This document shows positions 34,442 through 43,583 of a DNA stretch of 64,000 nt, one piece after another (the first letter of the stretch is position 1; every line of letters starts with the position of its first letter). A program made the position numbers and the translations under genes. The notes below the pieces were generated by a model that searched no databases, was not told the origin of the DNA, and was given only the letters and a program-made list of their open reading frames with translations. Location of the stretch: positions 62,001 through 126,000 of the forward strand of contig WHUA01000008.1 of the NCBI GenBank assembly GCA_009377445.1, in the 5' to 3' direction. This stretch comes from Alphaproteobacteria bacterium. Lineage in GTDB: Bacteria; Pseudomonadota; Alphaproteobacteria; UBA8366.

Positions 34442-35788
34442 CTACACCGGCAGCGGCACACCCGCTGCTGTCAAGGCCCCGCCCTGGCGCTCGGCCAGCG
34501 CAGCTTCGTCGAAATCGTCGATCAGGTCGTGGAACAGGCGGTGCCAGTTTATCTCCGCCTTGAGGTGCATGAAGACGGAGCCGAGGCCGATGGCGGCGCG
34601 GTCCATGAAGACGAACTCGCGCGGCGGCGCGATGCCGCCGACGCGGCGCAATTCGCGGTGGACGCGGCGCGCCACCTTCGCGCCGTAGATGCCGCTCTCG
34701 GATTCCTGGATGCGCGCCACCGAATCCTTCAGCAGCGGCGCATAGACGAACTCGGCCCAGATGTTGAGCACGTCGATGACGTCCCGGCGCAGGTCGCGGA
34801 AGCCCCAGGTCTCGTAGGCATGCACCGCAAGCTCCCGGTCGCCGTCGCGGAGCGCCCTGTACAGCTCGATCACGCCGCGCACGAAGGACGGCGGAAAGAC
34901 GCGGACGCAGCCGAAATCGAGCAGGTTCAGCCCGTTGTCCGGGCGAATCCCGTAATTCCCGAGATGCGGGTCGCCGTGGATGACGCCAAAGCGGTAGAAC
35001 GGCACGTACCAGGCGCGGAACATGTTGCGCGCGATGTCGTTGCGGATCCCGGCGTCCGCCTCGCAATAGTCGAGCAGCGGCCGGCCCTCGAGCCACGTCA
35101 TGGTCAGCAGGCGTCCGGTGGACAGCTCGGGAATCGTCTCGGGCACCCGTACGCCGGCCTCGTCCGCCAGCATCGCCCGATAGAGCGCCATGTGCCGCGC
35201 TTCCAGCGCATAGTCGAGCTCTTCGCGGAGGCGCGCGGAGATCTCGGCATGGATCTGGCCGGTCGCGATCGCGCGGTCGCCGCGTTGATAGAGCGAGAAG
35301 ACGAGCGAGAGCTGCGACAGGTCCGCCTCGACCGCCGAGGCCATGTCGGGATATTGCAGCTTGCAGGCAAGCGCCGTGCCGTCGAGCGATTGCGCGCGGT
35401 GCACCTGACCGAGCGAGGCCGCATGCGCCGCCTGGCGCTCGAAAGCGGCGAATTTGGCGCGCCAGCCGGGCCCGAGCTCCGCCGCCATGCGCCGCCGCAC
35501 GAAGGGCCAGCCCATCGACGGCGCGTTCGCCTGAAGCTGTTTCAGTTCGCGCACGTATTCCTCGGGCAAGGCGTCGGGGATCGTGGCCATGAGCTGGGCC
35601 ACCTTCATCAGCGGCCCCTTGAGCCCGCCGAGCGCCGCCGTAAGATCCTGCGCATGCCGCCCGGTGTCGAGATCGAATCCGAGATAGCGCGCGCCGGCAA
35701 GTCGCGCGGCGAGGCCGCCCACCGCCGTCCCGACCCTGGCGTAGCGGCGAACCCGCCCGCCGACCGTGTTTTCATCGCTATCGGACAT
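34442..35788 (-). CDS. ABC1/UbiB (AarF) family kinase-like protein
   Basis: This 448-residue atypical kinase belongs to the UbiB/COQ8 family, whose members support ubiquinone synthesis or lipid homeostasis. The nucleotide loop AASLGQVHRA, the catalytic GVIHGDPHLGNYGI and the DFG in LLDFGCVRVF are present. The family's KxGQ motif reads KVAQ (residues 62-65) here. There is no obvious C-terminal membrane anchor. The organism also has a COQ9-type gene (29097), so ubiquinone metabolism is a fair guess but not certain. Confidence 0.87.
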   Translation of the reverse strand: MSDSDENTVGGRVRRYARVGTAVGGLAARLAGARYLGFDLDTGRHAQDLTAALGGLKGPLMKVAQLMATIPDALPEEYVRELKQLQANAPSMGWPFVRRRMAAELGPGWRAKFAAFERQAAHAASLGQVHRAQSLDGTALACKLQYPDMASAVEADLSQLSLVFSLYQRGDRAIATGQIHAEISARLREELDYALEARHMALYRAMLADEAGVRVPETIPELSTGRLLTMTWLEGRPLLDYCEADAGIRNDIARNMFRAWYVPFYRFGVIHGDPHLGNYGIRPDNGLNLLDFGCVRVFPPSFVRGVIELYRALRDGDRELAVHAYETWGFRDLRRDVIDVLNIWAEFVYAPLLKDSVARIQESESGIYGAKVARRVHRELRRVGGIAPPREFVFMDRAAIGLGSVFMHLKAEINWHRLFHDLIDDFDEAALAERQGGALTAAGVPLPV

Positions 35789-35835
35789 TCACAGATAGAT
35801 AGGGCGGCGGCGGGTGTTACACAAAGGCGAATGAT

Positions 35836-35999
35836 ACCCTCTCCGCCGGAGGGGCGGAGAGGGTGGCGCGCAAAGCGCGCCGGGCCTTCGCCTCGCCGAA
35901 GAGGCTTCGGCCTCGCAGGCGGGTGAGGTGTCGATCGAGCTGTTGGCCGTGCCAACCCCACCTCACCCTAACCCTCTCCGCCCCACGGGGCGGAGAGGG
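35836..35999. repeat. Composite repeat with CCCTCTCCGCC hairpins at both ends
   Basis: This 164-base element carries ACCCTCTCCGCC-GGAGG-GGCGGAGAGGGT at one end (35836-35864) and CCCTCTCCGCCCC-AC-GGGGCGGAGAGGG at the other (35972-35999). Between them lie the smaller hairpins GGCGCGC/GCGCGCC and TTGGC/GCCAA, and a GGGTGAGG / CCTCACCC pair. Similar sequences are widespread in alphaproteobacteria. No coding capacity. Confidence 0.75.
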
Positions 36000-36027
36000 A
36001 ATTCTTTTGCAAATCAGTGCGCTAATA

Positions 36028-37287
36028 TCACAGCAGCGGCCGCACCGCGCCGTAGGGCGTCATATCCAGGCCCGGATCGCGGCCGGCGACGAGGTCGGCG
36101 ATGATCCGCCCGCTGACCGGGCCCATGGTCATGCCGAGGTGGCTGTGCCCGAACGCGAAGAAGACGCCAGGGTGGCGCGGCGAGCGGGCGATTACCGGCA
36201 CGTTGTCGGGCAGCGACGGCCGCGAGCCCATCCAGATGCTCTTTTCCTCCGGCTCGAGCCCCGGCAGCACGCGGGCCGCCTGCGCCTTGAGACGGCGGAT
36301 GCGGCGGAAGTCGGGCGGCGCGTCCGCGCTCGCCAGCTCGACGATCGACGTCATGCGCAACCCGCCTTCCTTGGGCGAGAGCGAGATTCGGCATTCCGCG
36401 AACTGGAGATAGCGGTTTATCGATTTCTCCGGCCGCGGCAGCATGATGTGATAGCCGCGCTCGGCGTCGAGCACGATCTTGGCGCCGAGCTGCTTCGCCA
36501 GCTTGCCGGAGCGCACGCCGGCCGCAACCACGACCGCGTCGGCGGGATGGCGGCCGGCGTCGGTGACGACGACGGGCTTGCCCGAAGCATCGGTGTCGAT
36601 CGAGGCGACCCGCTCGCGCTTCAGCACCGCGCCCTTCTCGGCGACGGCGCGCGCCACCGTCTCGACCAGCCTGCCGGGATTGAGGATGTTGCGCGAGTCC
36701 GGAATGAAGATCGCCCGCGCGAAGATTGGCGCCAGGTTCGGCTCCATCTGACGGATTTCGTCGGCGCCGAGCACGTCGTAACGGCAGCCGCAACGGTCCA
36801 TCATCGCCCGCTCGAAGGCCGAGCCCTGAAACGACGCTTCGGACTCGAACAGCTTGAGGCTGCCGGTCGCCTGGATCAGCTCGCCGCAGCCGGCTTCGCG
36901 GATCACCGTGTCGTAGGCGCTCATCACGTGGCCGAAAAGCTGTGCTGTGGCGAGGCAGTTGCGCTCGACCCGGTCGCGCGCCGAGTTGGCGAGGAAACCG
37001 GCGAGCCACGGCAGCAGGCGCGGCACGTATTGCCAGCGCAGCACCAGCGGGCTCTGCGGGTCCATCAGCATCTTGGGAATGCGCTTCACCAGGCCCGGCG
37101 TCGAGGACGGCATGACGGAGCTCTGGCTGATCAGGCCGGCATTGCCGAAGGACGTGCCGGAGCCGGGATCGTTCGGATCGAAGATCGTCACGCGGTGCCC
37201 GTCCCGCTGCAGGAACAGCGCGCAGCTCACGCCGACCATCCCCGCGCCGATAACGGCGACATGCCGCGGCTGGACCGGCGCGCTCAT
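36028..37287 (-). CDS. FAD-dependent D-amino-acid dehydrogenase-like oxidase (1)
   Basis: This 419-residue DAO-superfamily enzyme has an N-terminal FAD motif VAVIGAGMVGVSCALFLQRDGH, then GTSFGNAGLIS, RGYHIMLPRPE in the substrate domain and FAFGHSHLGMTMGPVSGRIIADL at the C-terminus, as in DadA. It should oxidise a D-amino acid or secondary amine and pass electrons to the respiratory chain. The ATG at 37287 overlaps the stop of the paralogous gene upstream by four bases. Substrate unknown. Confidence 0.87.
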   Translation of the reverse strand: MSAPVQPRHVAVIGAGMVGVSCALFLQRDGHRVTIFDPNDPGSGTSFGNAGLISQSSVMPSSTPGLVKRIPKMLMDPQSPLVLRWQYVPRLLPWLAGFLANSARDRVERNCLATAQLFGHVMSAYDTVIREAGCGELIQATGSLKLFESEASFQGSAFERAMMDRCGCRYDVLGADEIRQMEPNLAPIFARAIFIPDSRNILNPGRLVETVARAVAEKGAVLKRERVASIDTDASGKPVVVTDAGRHPADAVVVAAGVRSGKLAKQLGAKIVLDAERGYHIMLPRPEKSINRYLQFAECRISLSPKEGGLRMTSIVELASADAPPDFRRIRRLKAQAARVLPGLEPEEKSIWMGSRPSLPDNVPVIARSPRHPGVFFAFGHSHLGMTMGPVSGRIIADLVAGRDPGLDMTPYGAVRPLL

Positions 37288-38540
37288 CGGTCCACCGCGT
37301 AAGGCGAGAGGTCGACGCCGGGATCGCGTCCGGCGACGAGATCGGCGGCGATGCGCCCGCTGATCGGTCCCAGCGTCATGCCGATATGCCCGCCGCCGAA
37401 GGCGCAATACACATTCGCATGCCCCGGCGCACGGCCGATGAACGGCACCGAGTTCGGCGTCGAGGGCCGGAAGCCGAGCCATGCGCTCTGTTCCCGCTGC
37501 TCGAGGTTCGTGACGGCCCGCGCCGCGCGCTTGATCATGCGCCGCGCCCGGGTGTAGTCGGGCGGCGCTTCGGTTCCGGCCAGCTCGACCCCCGTGGTCA
37601 GGCGCAAGCCATGCTGCATCGGCGATAGAAACATCGTGTCCTCATAGACGTTGACGGGGCGGCGCAAGCCCGGGTCCGGCTGCGGCAGCATGATGTGATA
37701 GCCGCGCTCGGCGTCGAGCAGGACGCGCGTGCCGAGCTGCCGCAGGAACTGCTTCGACCATGCGCCGGCGCTGACGACCAGGCTGTCGAAATCTTCGCTG
37801 CCGCGTTCGGTCACCAGCCGCCGCGCCATGCCGTCCACGCGCTCGATCCGCTGCACGTTTTGCTTGACGATCGTCCCGCCCATTCGCTGGAACGCCGCGT
37901 GCAGCTCGATCACCAGCTTTCCCGGGTGGACGATCATGCCGTTTTCCGGCAGCAGATAGGCGTGCCGGAAGATCGGCGCGAGGCCCGGCTCCATCTGGCG
38001 GATCTGGTCCTGCGACAGGACCTCGAAATTGCGGCCGCAGCGGCGCAGCAGATCGAGAACCCATTGCGCGCGCCGCCAGCCGGTGTCCGTCTCGAACACC
38101 GTCAGCAGGCCGGTGTGCTTGACGTAGGCTTCGGTTCCCGTCTCCCGCGTCAGGATGCGGTAGGTGTCGTAGGCGTGGTCGAGCAGGGCCGCTTTCGCGC
38201 GTGCGTTCGCCTCGACCCGCGACGGCATGCCGTTGAGGACAAGGCTCGCCAGCCAGGGCGCGATCGCCGGCAGGTAGCGCCAGCGGATCGTCAGCGGCCC
38301 GTAGGGATCGAGCAGCATCTTGGGAATGCGCTTCAGGACGTAGGGCGTGGCGGTCGGAATTATGCCGCCGGTGCTGATCACCCCGGCGTTGCCCGACGAC
38401 GTGCCGGCGCCCGGATCGCCCGGATCGAACAGCGTGACGTCATGGCCGTCGCGGCGCAGAAAGATCGCCGCGCTTATGCCCGTGATCCCGCCGCCGATCA
38501 CGCCGACGCGCTGCGGCTTCGTTCCCCTCTCGCCATTCAT
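37284..38540 (-). CDS. FAD-dependent D-amino-acid dehydrogenase-like oxidase (2)
   Basis: This is a 418-residue paralogue of the next gene downstream, with the same motif order: VGVIGGGITGISAAIFLRRDGH, GTSSGNAGVIS, RGYHIMLPQPD and YCAFGGGHIGMTLGPISGRIAADL. The two overlap by four bases and probably arose by tandem duplication. They may form a hetero-oligomer or act on different amines. It begins about 26 bases from a CTAG-bounded repeat element. Confidence 0.87.
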   Translation of the reverse strand: MNGERGTKPQRVGVIGGGITGISAAIFLRRDGHDVTLFDPGDPGAGTSSGNAGVISTGGIIPTATPYVLKRIPKMLLDPYGPLTIRWRYLPAIAPWLASLVLNGMPSRVEANARAKAALLDHAYDTYRILTRETGTEAYVKHTGLLTVFETDTGWRRAQWVLDLLRRCGRNFEVLSQDQIRQMEPGLAPIFRHAYLLPENGMIVHPGKLVIELHAAFQRMGGTIVKQNVQRIERVDGMARRLVTERGSEDFDSLVVSAGAWSKQFLRQLGTRVLLDAERGYHIMLPQPDPGLRRPVNVYEDTMFLSPMQHGLRLTTGVELAGTEAPPDYTRARRMIKRAARAVTNLEQREQSAWLGFRPSTPNSVPFIGRAPGHANVYCAFGGGHIGMTLGPISGRIAADLVAGRDPGVDLSPYAVDR

Positions 38541-38565
38541 CGGGCGTATCCTTTCGCAAAGGACA

Positions 38566-38672
38566 CTAGATCAATCTGCAATCAGGTGGAATCACCTGAT
38601 TGCAGGTAAATTGATCTGTCTTAAAAGGTTAGAGCAACTTATCTGCGTCCGATAGGACGCAGGTTGCTCTAG
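38566..38672 (-). repeat. CTAG-bounded double-hairpin repeat, copy 2
   Basis: This is the reverse-orientation copy of the element at 12228-12330, 107 bases long and again ending in CTAG on both sides. The CTGCAATCAGGTG hairpin is conserved exactly. The TAGAGCAACCTGCGTCC palindrome is imperfect here because one arm carries ACTTATCTG in place of ACCTG. The TAG stop codon of the adjacent hydrolase gene (38669-38671) lies in the terminal CTAG. Confidence 0.8.
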
Positions 38673-39511
38673 AACCCGTTTTGCCGCATCCAGTCCAGCA
38701 GGCAGTCGGCCGCCGTCCGCCACGCAAGATCGAGCATCATGAGATGGCCGATGCCGTCGAGAATTTGCGGCGGCACGCCATAGCTCCGCGCGGTCGCGCG
38801 GACGAAGGCGCTGGGAATGAGCGCGTCCTCGGCCGCGCCCATCACCAGCATCGGGCAGGCGGCCATCTTCCGCTGCTCCGGCAGATCGCCGCCGTACATG
38901 TCGAGCATCGCGCGCGTCGATTCCGGCCCCATGCGCGCGAGGTAGCGCAGCGCCCGGTCGGACGGCAGCAACGGCGAGAACAACGTCTCATGCATGACCG
39001 ACGGCGAGCCCCAGCTTTGCCCGACGCTCTGGATGGAGCCGAGGCTGAGCGCCGCCGCCGGATTCCAGATCGCGAGCGAAAGGCCCGGCCCCGCGAGCCC
39101 GCGCGGCGGAACGGACGCCATCAACACGGCGCCCGCGGCCTCGTGCCGCTCCAGATATTTCTGCACGACGAAGCCGCCCATCGAATGGCCGATCAGCAGC
39201 GGCGGCGCGGCCAGCCGGCCGGCCGCCTGCGCGACGTCGTCGACGTAATCGGCGATCGAGCTGGCGTCGAGCGCCTCGCGCCCGGCGCTGCCGCCGTGCC
39301 CGCGCAGGCTCACGGCATGGGCGTCATATCCCCGCGCCGCGAACCACGGCAGGAAATGCTCGTCCCAGCACCAGGCCCCCGCGAACGCGCCATGGACGAA
39401 GAGCAAGGGAGCCGCGCGCGCCAAGCCGGCGGCATGGCGCGCGATTACTTCGAGCCCGTCCTGATCGATAGCGCTCACGCTGGGGCGGCTCCAGCGTCCT
39501 TCGGGCGGCAT
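38669..39511 (-). CDS. Alpha/beta hydrolase
   Basis: This 280-residue alpha/beta hydrolase has the oxyanion motif FVHGAFAGAWCWDEHFLPWFAARGYDA, the nucleophile elbow IGHSMGG, an acidic residue in the MVMGAAEDALIPS region and a catalytic His near GIGHLMMLD. Esterase, lactonase or epoxide-hydrolase-type activity is possible. Its stop codon is supplied by the repeat element. It diverges from the acyl-CoA synthetase gene across about 240 bases of AT-rich DNA. Confidence 0.87.
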   Translation of the reverse strand: MPPEGRWSRPSVSAIDQDGLEVIARHAAGLARAAPLLFVHGAFAGAWCWDEHFLPWFAARGYDAHAVSLRGHGGSAGREALDASSIADYVDDVAQAAGRLAAPPLLIGHSMGGFVVQKYLERHEAAGAVLMASVPPRGLAGPGLSLAIWNPAAALSLGSIQSVGQSWGSPSVMHETLFSPLLPSDRALRYLARMGPESTRAMLDMYGGDLPEQRKMAACPMLVMGAAEDALIPSAFVRATARSYGVPPQILDGIGHLMMLDLAWRTAADCLLDWMRQNGF

Positions 39512-39754
39512 GGCTGTTTCGGCAGGGGGGACAATTGTGAAATTACGTAAAATATGTGGTGAATTCTGCCATCTATTTATTCATTGTATGCCGTCTTTAC
39601 ATCCCGGGAGTAAATCTATTTCAGCTATTGCTGGGAAGCCGCGGCCGCGGGGCGGCCAAGGACAGGGCGCGTTTACGCCGCAGCAACGGATGCCGCGCTA
39701 TGATAGGGGATGGTTGCCGCATCGGCGGCGCGCCGGGGGGATGTGGGCACAGCG

Positions 39755-41554
39755 ATGAATTACCGGGAGATTCGGAACCTGCCGGCGATGTTCTTCGCCC
39801 AGGCGGACAAATACGCCGGCCAGCCGTTTCTCTGGCGCAAGCAGGCGGGGCAATGGCATCCGCTCACCTGGGCCGAGGTCGCCGAAAGGGCGCGGGCGCT
39901 GGCGGGCGGGCTGCGGCGGCTTGGGGTCGCGCGCGGCGACCGGGTCGTCCTGGTGGCGGAGAACCGCCCCGAATGGCTGATCGCCGACCTCGCGATCATG
40001 ACCGCCGGCGGGATTACCGTGCCGGCCTATACCACCAACACGGTTGCCGACCATCTCCACATCCTGTCGGACAGCGGCGCGAAATGCGCCATCGTTTCGA
40101 CCGCTGCGCTGGCGGAGCAACTGCTCCCGGCCGCGGCCGAGACTGCCGGCGCGGACCACGTGATCGCCATCGAGCCGCCGAAGATCCCGGTCCCGGCCGG
40201 CGTGCGCGTCCACGCCTGGGAACAGGTGCTGCAAGAAGGGCGCGGCGCCGCCGGCAGCGCGGACGGCACGCTCGGCGCGATCGCCCGCACCGACACCTGC
40301 TGCATCATCTACACCTCGGGCACCTCCGGTAAGCCCAAGGGCGTGATGCTCAGCCACGGCGCGATCCTGTGCAACTGCATGGGCGCGGACGACCTGCTGC
40401 GCGGGCTCCCGCTGTTCGAGGAGAACCGCGAGATCTTCCTGTCCTTCCTTCCGCTGTCGCACGCTTATGAGCATACGGCGGGCCAGTTCCTTCCGATCGC
40501 CATCGGCGCGCAGATCTATTACGCGGAAGGCATCGACAAGCTGACGGCCAACCTGGCCGAGGTACGGCCGACCATCATGACCGCGGTTCCGCGGCTCTAC
40601 GAAGTCATGTTCGCGCGCATCCGCCATGGCGGCGAGCGCACATCCGGGCTGAAGCGCTTCCTGTTCGAGGAGGCGGTGCGGCTGGGCAAGAAAGCCTATG
40701 AGACGCCCGGCGCGATGACGATCGTGGAGCGCGTCGTGAATGCCCTTCTCGACGTCCTGGTGCGGAAGAAAGTGCGCGCGCGCTTCGGCGGCCGCCTCAA
40801 AGCGTTCGTCTCCGGCGGCGCGCCGCTCAACTACGACATCGGCCTTTTCTTCGTCGCGCTCGGGATGCGTATCCTGCAAGGCTACGGCCAGACCGAGTCG
40901 GCGCCGGTGGTGAGCTGCAACCGTCCCGCAAACAACAAGCTGCATACGGTCGGTCCGCCGCTGGCCGGGGTCGAGGTGAAGATCGCCGAGGACGGCGAGA
41001 TCCTCGTGCGCGGCGAGCTCGTCATGCAAGGCTACTGGAACAATCCGCAGGCCACCGCGGAAGCGATCCGAGACGGCTGGCTGCACACGGGCGACATCGG
41101 CCGCTTCGACGAAGACGGCTGCATCGAGATCACCGACCGCAAGAAGGATATCATCGTCAATTCGGGCGGCGACAACCTGTCCCCGGCGCGAATCGAGGGC
41201 ATGCTGACGGCATCGCGCGAGATCGGCCAGGCGATGGTGTATGGCGACCGCCGACCTCACCTGGTCGCCCTCATCGTGCCCGATGCCGATTTCCTCGCCG
41301 AGTGGTCGCGGCGCAGCGGCAAGAACGGCGACCTCGCCGCGATGACGCAGGACAGCACGCTCCACAAGGAGCTGTATGAGGCCGTCGAGCGCGTCAACGC
41401 CAACCTGTCGGTGGTCGAACGGGTGCGGCGCATCATGATCGCGCCGCAGGCGTTCACCATCGAGAATGCGATGATGACGCCGACGCTCAAGCTGCGGCGC
41501 CACATCATCACGAACAGGTATCGCGAGGAGCTGGAGCGCCTCTATGCCCGGTGA
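39755..41554 (+). CDS. Long-chain acyl-CoA synthetase (AMP-forming)
   Basis: This 599-residue enzyme activates long-chain fatty acids. It has CIIYTSGTSGKPKGVMLSH, the FLPLSHAYEHTAGQ segment, GYGQTESAPVVSCNRP, GWLHTGDIGRFDEDGCIEITDRKKDIIV and a C-terminal catalytic-Lys region NAMMTPTLKLRR, typical of the FadD15/eukaryotic-like LACS group. I prefer the ATG at 39755 because homologues start near MNYREI. A start at 39710 would add 15 residues. The upstream intergenic region is AT-rich and should carry the promoter. Confidence 0.9.
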   Translation: MNYREIRNLPAMFFAQADKYAGQPFLWRKQAGQWHPLTWAEVAERARALAGGLRRLGVARGDRVVLVAENRPEWLIADLAIMTAGGITVPAYTTNTVADHLHILSDSGAKCAIVSTAALAEQLLPAAAETAGADHVIAIEPPKIPVPAGVRVHAWEQVLQEGRGAAGSADGTLGAIARTDTCCIIYTSGTSGKPKGVMLSHGAILCNCMGADDLLRGLPLFEENREIFLSFLPLSHAYEHTAGQFLPIAIGAQIYYAEGIDKLTANLAEVRPTIMTAVPRLYEVMFARIRHGGERTSGLKRFLFEEAVRLGKKAYETPGAMTIVERVVNALLDVLVRKKVRARFGGRLKAFVSGGAPLNYDIGLFFVALGMRILQGYGQTESAPVVSCNRPANNKLHTVGPPLAGVEVKIAEDGEILVRGELVMQGYWNNPQATAEAIRDGWLHTGDIGRFDEDGCIEITDRKKDIIVNSGGDNLSPARIEGMLTASREIGQAMVYGDRRPHLVALIVPDADFLAEWSRRSGKNGDLAAMTQDSTLHKELYEAVERVNANLSVVERVRRIMIAPQAFTIENAMMTPTLKLRRHIITNRYREELERLYAR

Positions 41555-41564
41555 ACGCTGACGC

Positions 41565-42110
41565 ATGAGCTCCGCCAGGTTAGCAATTCATTTCGTCGCA
41601 GCATTGTTTCTCGCCGCCGTCCATACCCCCGGCGCGGCGCAGACAAGCCCGTCCGGGCCGCTGCCGGACGCCGCGCTCAAGCAGGTAGCCATCGGCCGCA
41701 TGCTGGACGCGCGAGCCGGCTTCTTTGCCGACATTCAGCTCGACGTCATCGGCGGCGACGCGCTCCTCACGGGACGTGTCCGGTCGTTGCAGGACAAGGG
41801 GCGCGCGTCGGCCCTGGTCCGCAGCGTTCCCGGCATCCAGACGGTGATCAACGAAATTCACGTCGGCGGCGCCGACGACGTGAAACGCATCGCCGCCGAC
41901 CTGCTGATCGAACGCCAGGTCAGGACCGCCCTGCACGAGGCGTTCGGCGCCCAGATGCCGAATCTCGCTTGGCGGGCAACGAATGGTATCGTCTACGTCT
42001 TCGGCCAAGCGAAGACGGAGTGGGAGCACAACCGCGCGCTCGCCGTCGCCAAGCAGCAAGGCGTGGCGCAGGTCGTGGACCACCTGCGGATCGTCCCGAA
42101 CGGGGGGTAG
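41565..42110 (+). CDS. Secreted BON-domain protein
   Basis: This 181-residue protein starts with a signal peptide (residues 1 to about 25, ending GAAQT) and has two BON-like modules. The first is FFADIQLDVIGGDALLTGRV through VPGIQTVINEIHV, and the second is RTALHEAFGAQMPNLAWRA through VAQVVDHLRIV. BON domains bind phospholipid or support envelope stability (as in OsmY and DolP). It follows the acyl-CoA synthetase gene by ten bases and may be co-transcribed. Confidence 0.82.
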   Translation: MSSARLAIHFVAALFLAAVHTPGAAQTSPSGPLPDAALKQVAIGRMLDARAGFFADIQLDVIGGDALLTGRVRSLQDKGRASALVRSVPGIQTVINEIHVGGADDVKRIAADLLIERQVRTALHEAFGAQMPNLAWRATNGIVYVFGQAKTEWEHNRALAVAKQQGVAQVVDHLRIVPNGG

Positions 42111-42184
42111 CTCCTTCAAGTCTTTTCCCTTGCGGGGGTGGGGAATCGCATTTGAGGTTACTTGCGGCAATTGGGACAAGCGGG

Positions 42185-42270
42185 GTGCGTGCTTCGACAG
42201 GCTCAGCATGAGGTTCCTTTCTCAATGCCACGAAGATTCCTCCTCATCCTGAGCTTGTCGAAGGACGCAC
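42185..42270. repeat. Paired TCGACAGGCTC hairpins between BON and epimerase genes
   Basis: GTGCGTGC-TTCGACAGGCTCA-GCATGAGG and CCTCATCC-TGAGCTTGTCGAA-GGACGCAC form an inverted pair whose outer arms GTGCGT and ACGCAC also match. Additional GC-rich hairpins lie on each side (42130-42150 and 42305-42325). It sits between convergent genes. Confidence 0.7.
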
Positions 42271-42334
42271 GGCATTTGCGCAAGATACGCAAAGGCGATT
42301 GCCCTCCCCCGCAAGGCGGGAGGACTTTCAAAAC

Positions 42335-43321
42335 CTATTTCCCCACCCCGTGATATTCGCGGTACCACGCGACGAAGCGGGGCAAGCCTACGTCGATCGG
42401 CGTCGTCGGCTTGAAGCCGACGTCCCGTGTCGCGGCGGCGATGTCGGCGTAGGTCTCCTTGACGTCGCCCGGCTGCATCGGCGCGTACTCGATCGTCGCG
42501 GACTTGCCGATCTCGCGCTGGAGGATCTCGACGAAGCGGCGCAGCGGCTCCGAGCGGTGGTTGCCGAGGTTGTAGATGCGATGCGGCGCGGCCTTGCCGT
42601 CGTCCACGGGCGGCTTGTCGAGGCAGCCGAGGATGCCCTGGACGATATCGCCGATATAGGTGAAGTCGCGCTTCATGTCGCCGTTGTTGAAAAGCTGGAT
42701 CGGCCGGCCTTCGACGATCGCCCGCGTGAAGATATACGCCGCCATGTCCGGCCGGCCCCACGGCCCGTACACCGTGAAGAAGCGCAGCCCCGTGGCCGGA
42801 ATGCGATAGAGATGACTGTAGCAGTGCGACATGTGCTCGTCCGCCTTCTTGGTCGCGGCGTAGAGCGATATCGGCGTATCGGTCCGGTCGTCGGTCGAAA
42901 ACGGGATCTTGGTATTGCCGCCGTAGACCGAGGACGAACTCGCGTAGATGAGCTGTTCGAGCTTTTTCAGCCGGCGGCAGAATTCCAGCATGACGATATG
43001 TCCGACCAGGTTCGCCTGGACATAGGCGTAGGGGTTCTCGAGCGAATAGCGCACCCCCGCCTGGGCGGCCAGATGCACGACACGGGTGATTTCCGGATGC
43101 TTGGACGCCAGCGCCTCCACCGCCGCGCGGTCGGCGATGTCGGCGTGCTCGAAGGAATAGGCGTTGTGCCGTAGCAGCCGGTCGCGGCGGGCCTTCTTCA
43201 GGCCGACGTCATAGTAGTCGTTGAGGCTGTCGACGCCGACGACGCGCTCGCCCATGGCGAGCAGCGCCTCGCATAGATGGTAGCCGATGAAGCCGGCGGC
43301 TCCGGTCACCAAAATCGTCAT
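42335..43321 (-). CDS. NAD-dependent sugar-nucleotide epimerase (UDP-glucuronate 4-epimerase type)
   Basis: This 328-residue extended SDR has the N-terminal TGAAGFIGYHL, a catalytic Tyr-Lys pair in SLYAATKKADEHM, the Ser region YASSSSVYGGN and the FFTVYGPWGRPDMA motif. These match UDP-glucuronate 4-epimerases (LpsL/Gla type) that supply galacturonate for cell-surface polysaccharide. UDP-glucose 4-epimerase activity is less likely given the PWGRPDMA motif. No other polysaccharide genes are visible nearby. Confidence 0.9.
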   Translation of the reverse strand: MTILVTGAAGFIGYHLCEALLAMGERVVGVDSLNDYYDVGLKKARRDRLLRHNAYSFEHADIADRAAVEALASKHPEITRVVHLAAQAGVRYSLENPYAYVQANLVGHIVMLEFCRRLKKLEQLIYASSSSVYGGNTKIPFSTDDRTDTPISLYAATKKADEHMSHCYSHLYRIPATGLRFFTVYGPWGRPDMAAYIFTRAIVEGRPIQLFNNGDMKRDFTYIGDIVQGILGCLDKPPVDDGKAAPHRIYNLGNHRSEPLRRFVEILQREIGKSATIEYAPMQPGDVKETYADIAAATRDVGFKPTTPIDVGLPRFVAWYREYHGVGK

Positions 43322-43583
43322 CTGATCGCTCCAAGCTCCAAGCGGAACGCACCCATATAGCGCGATGCCGCCGGAGATTCACCCTTCGGATTCAAGGCGG
43401 CGGCATTCGCCGCCTATGCCCCGGTAATTTCGCGACTCCTGGCCGGGAATCCGCGCAACAAAGCGCCGCCCGGTCCACAGGAGAGCGCAGAATTGTTGCG
43501 AATTTGCGGCGGCCTGCCCTTCCGCTTTGAAATACCGCCCGGTGCCGCTACTTTCTAAGGTACTAGGGAGGCTTGCACGCGCC

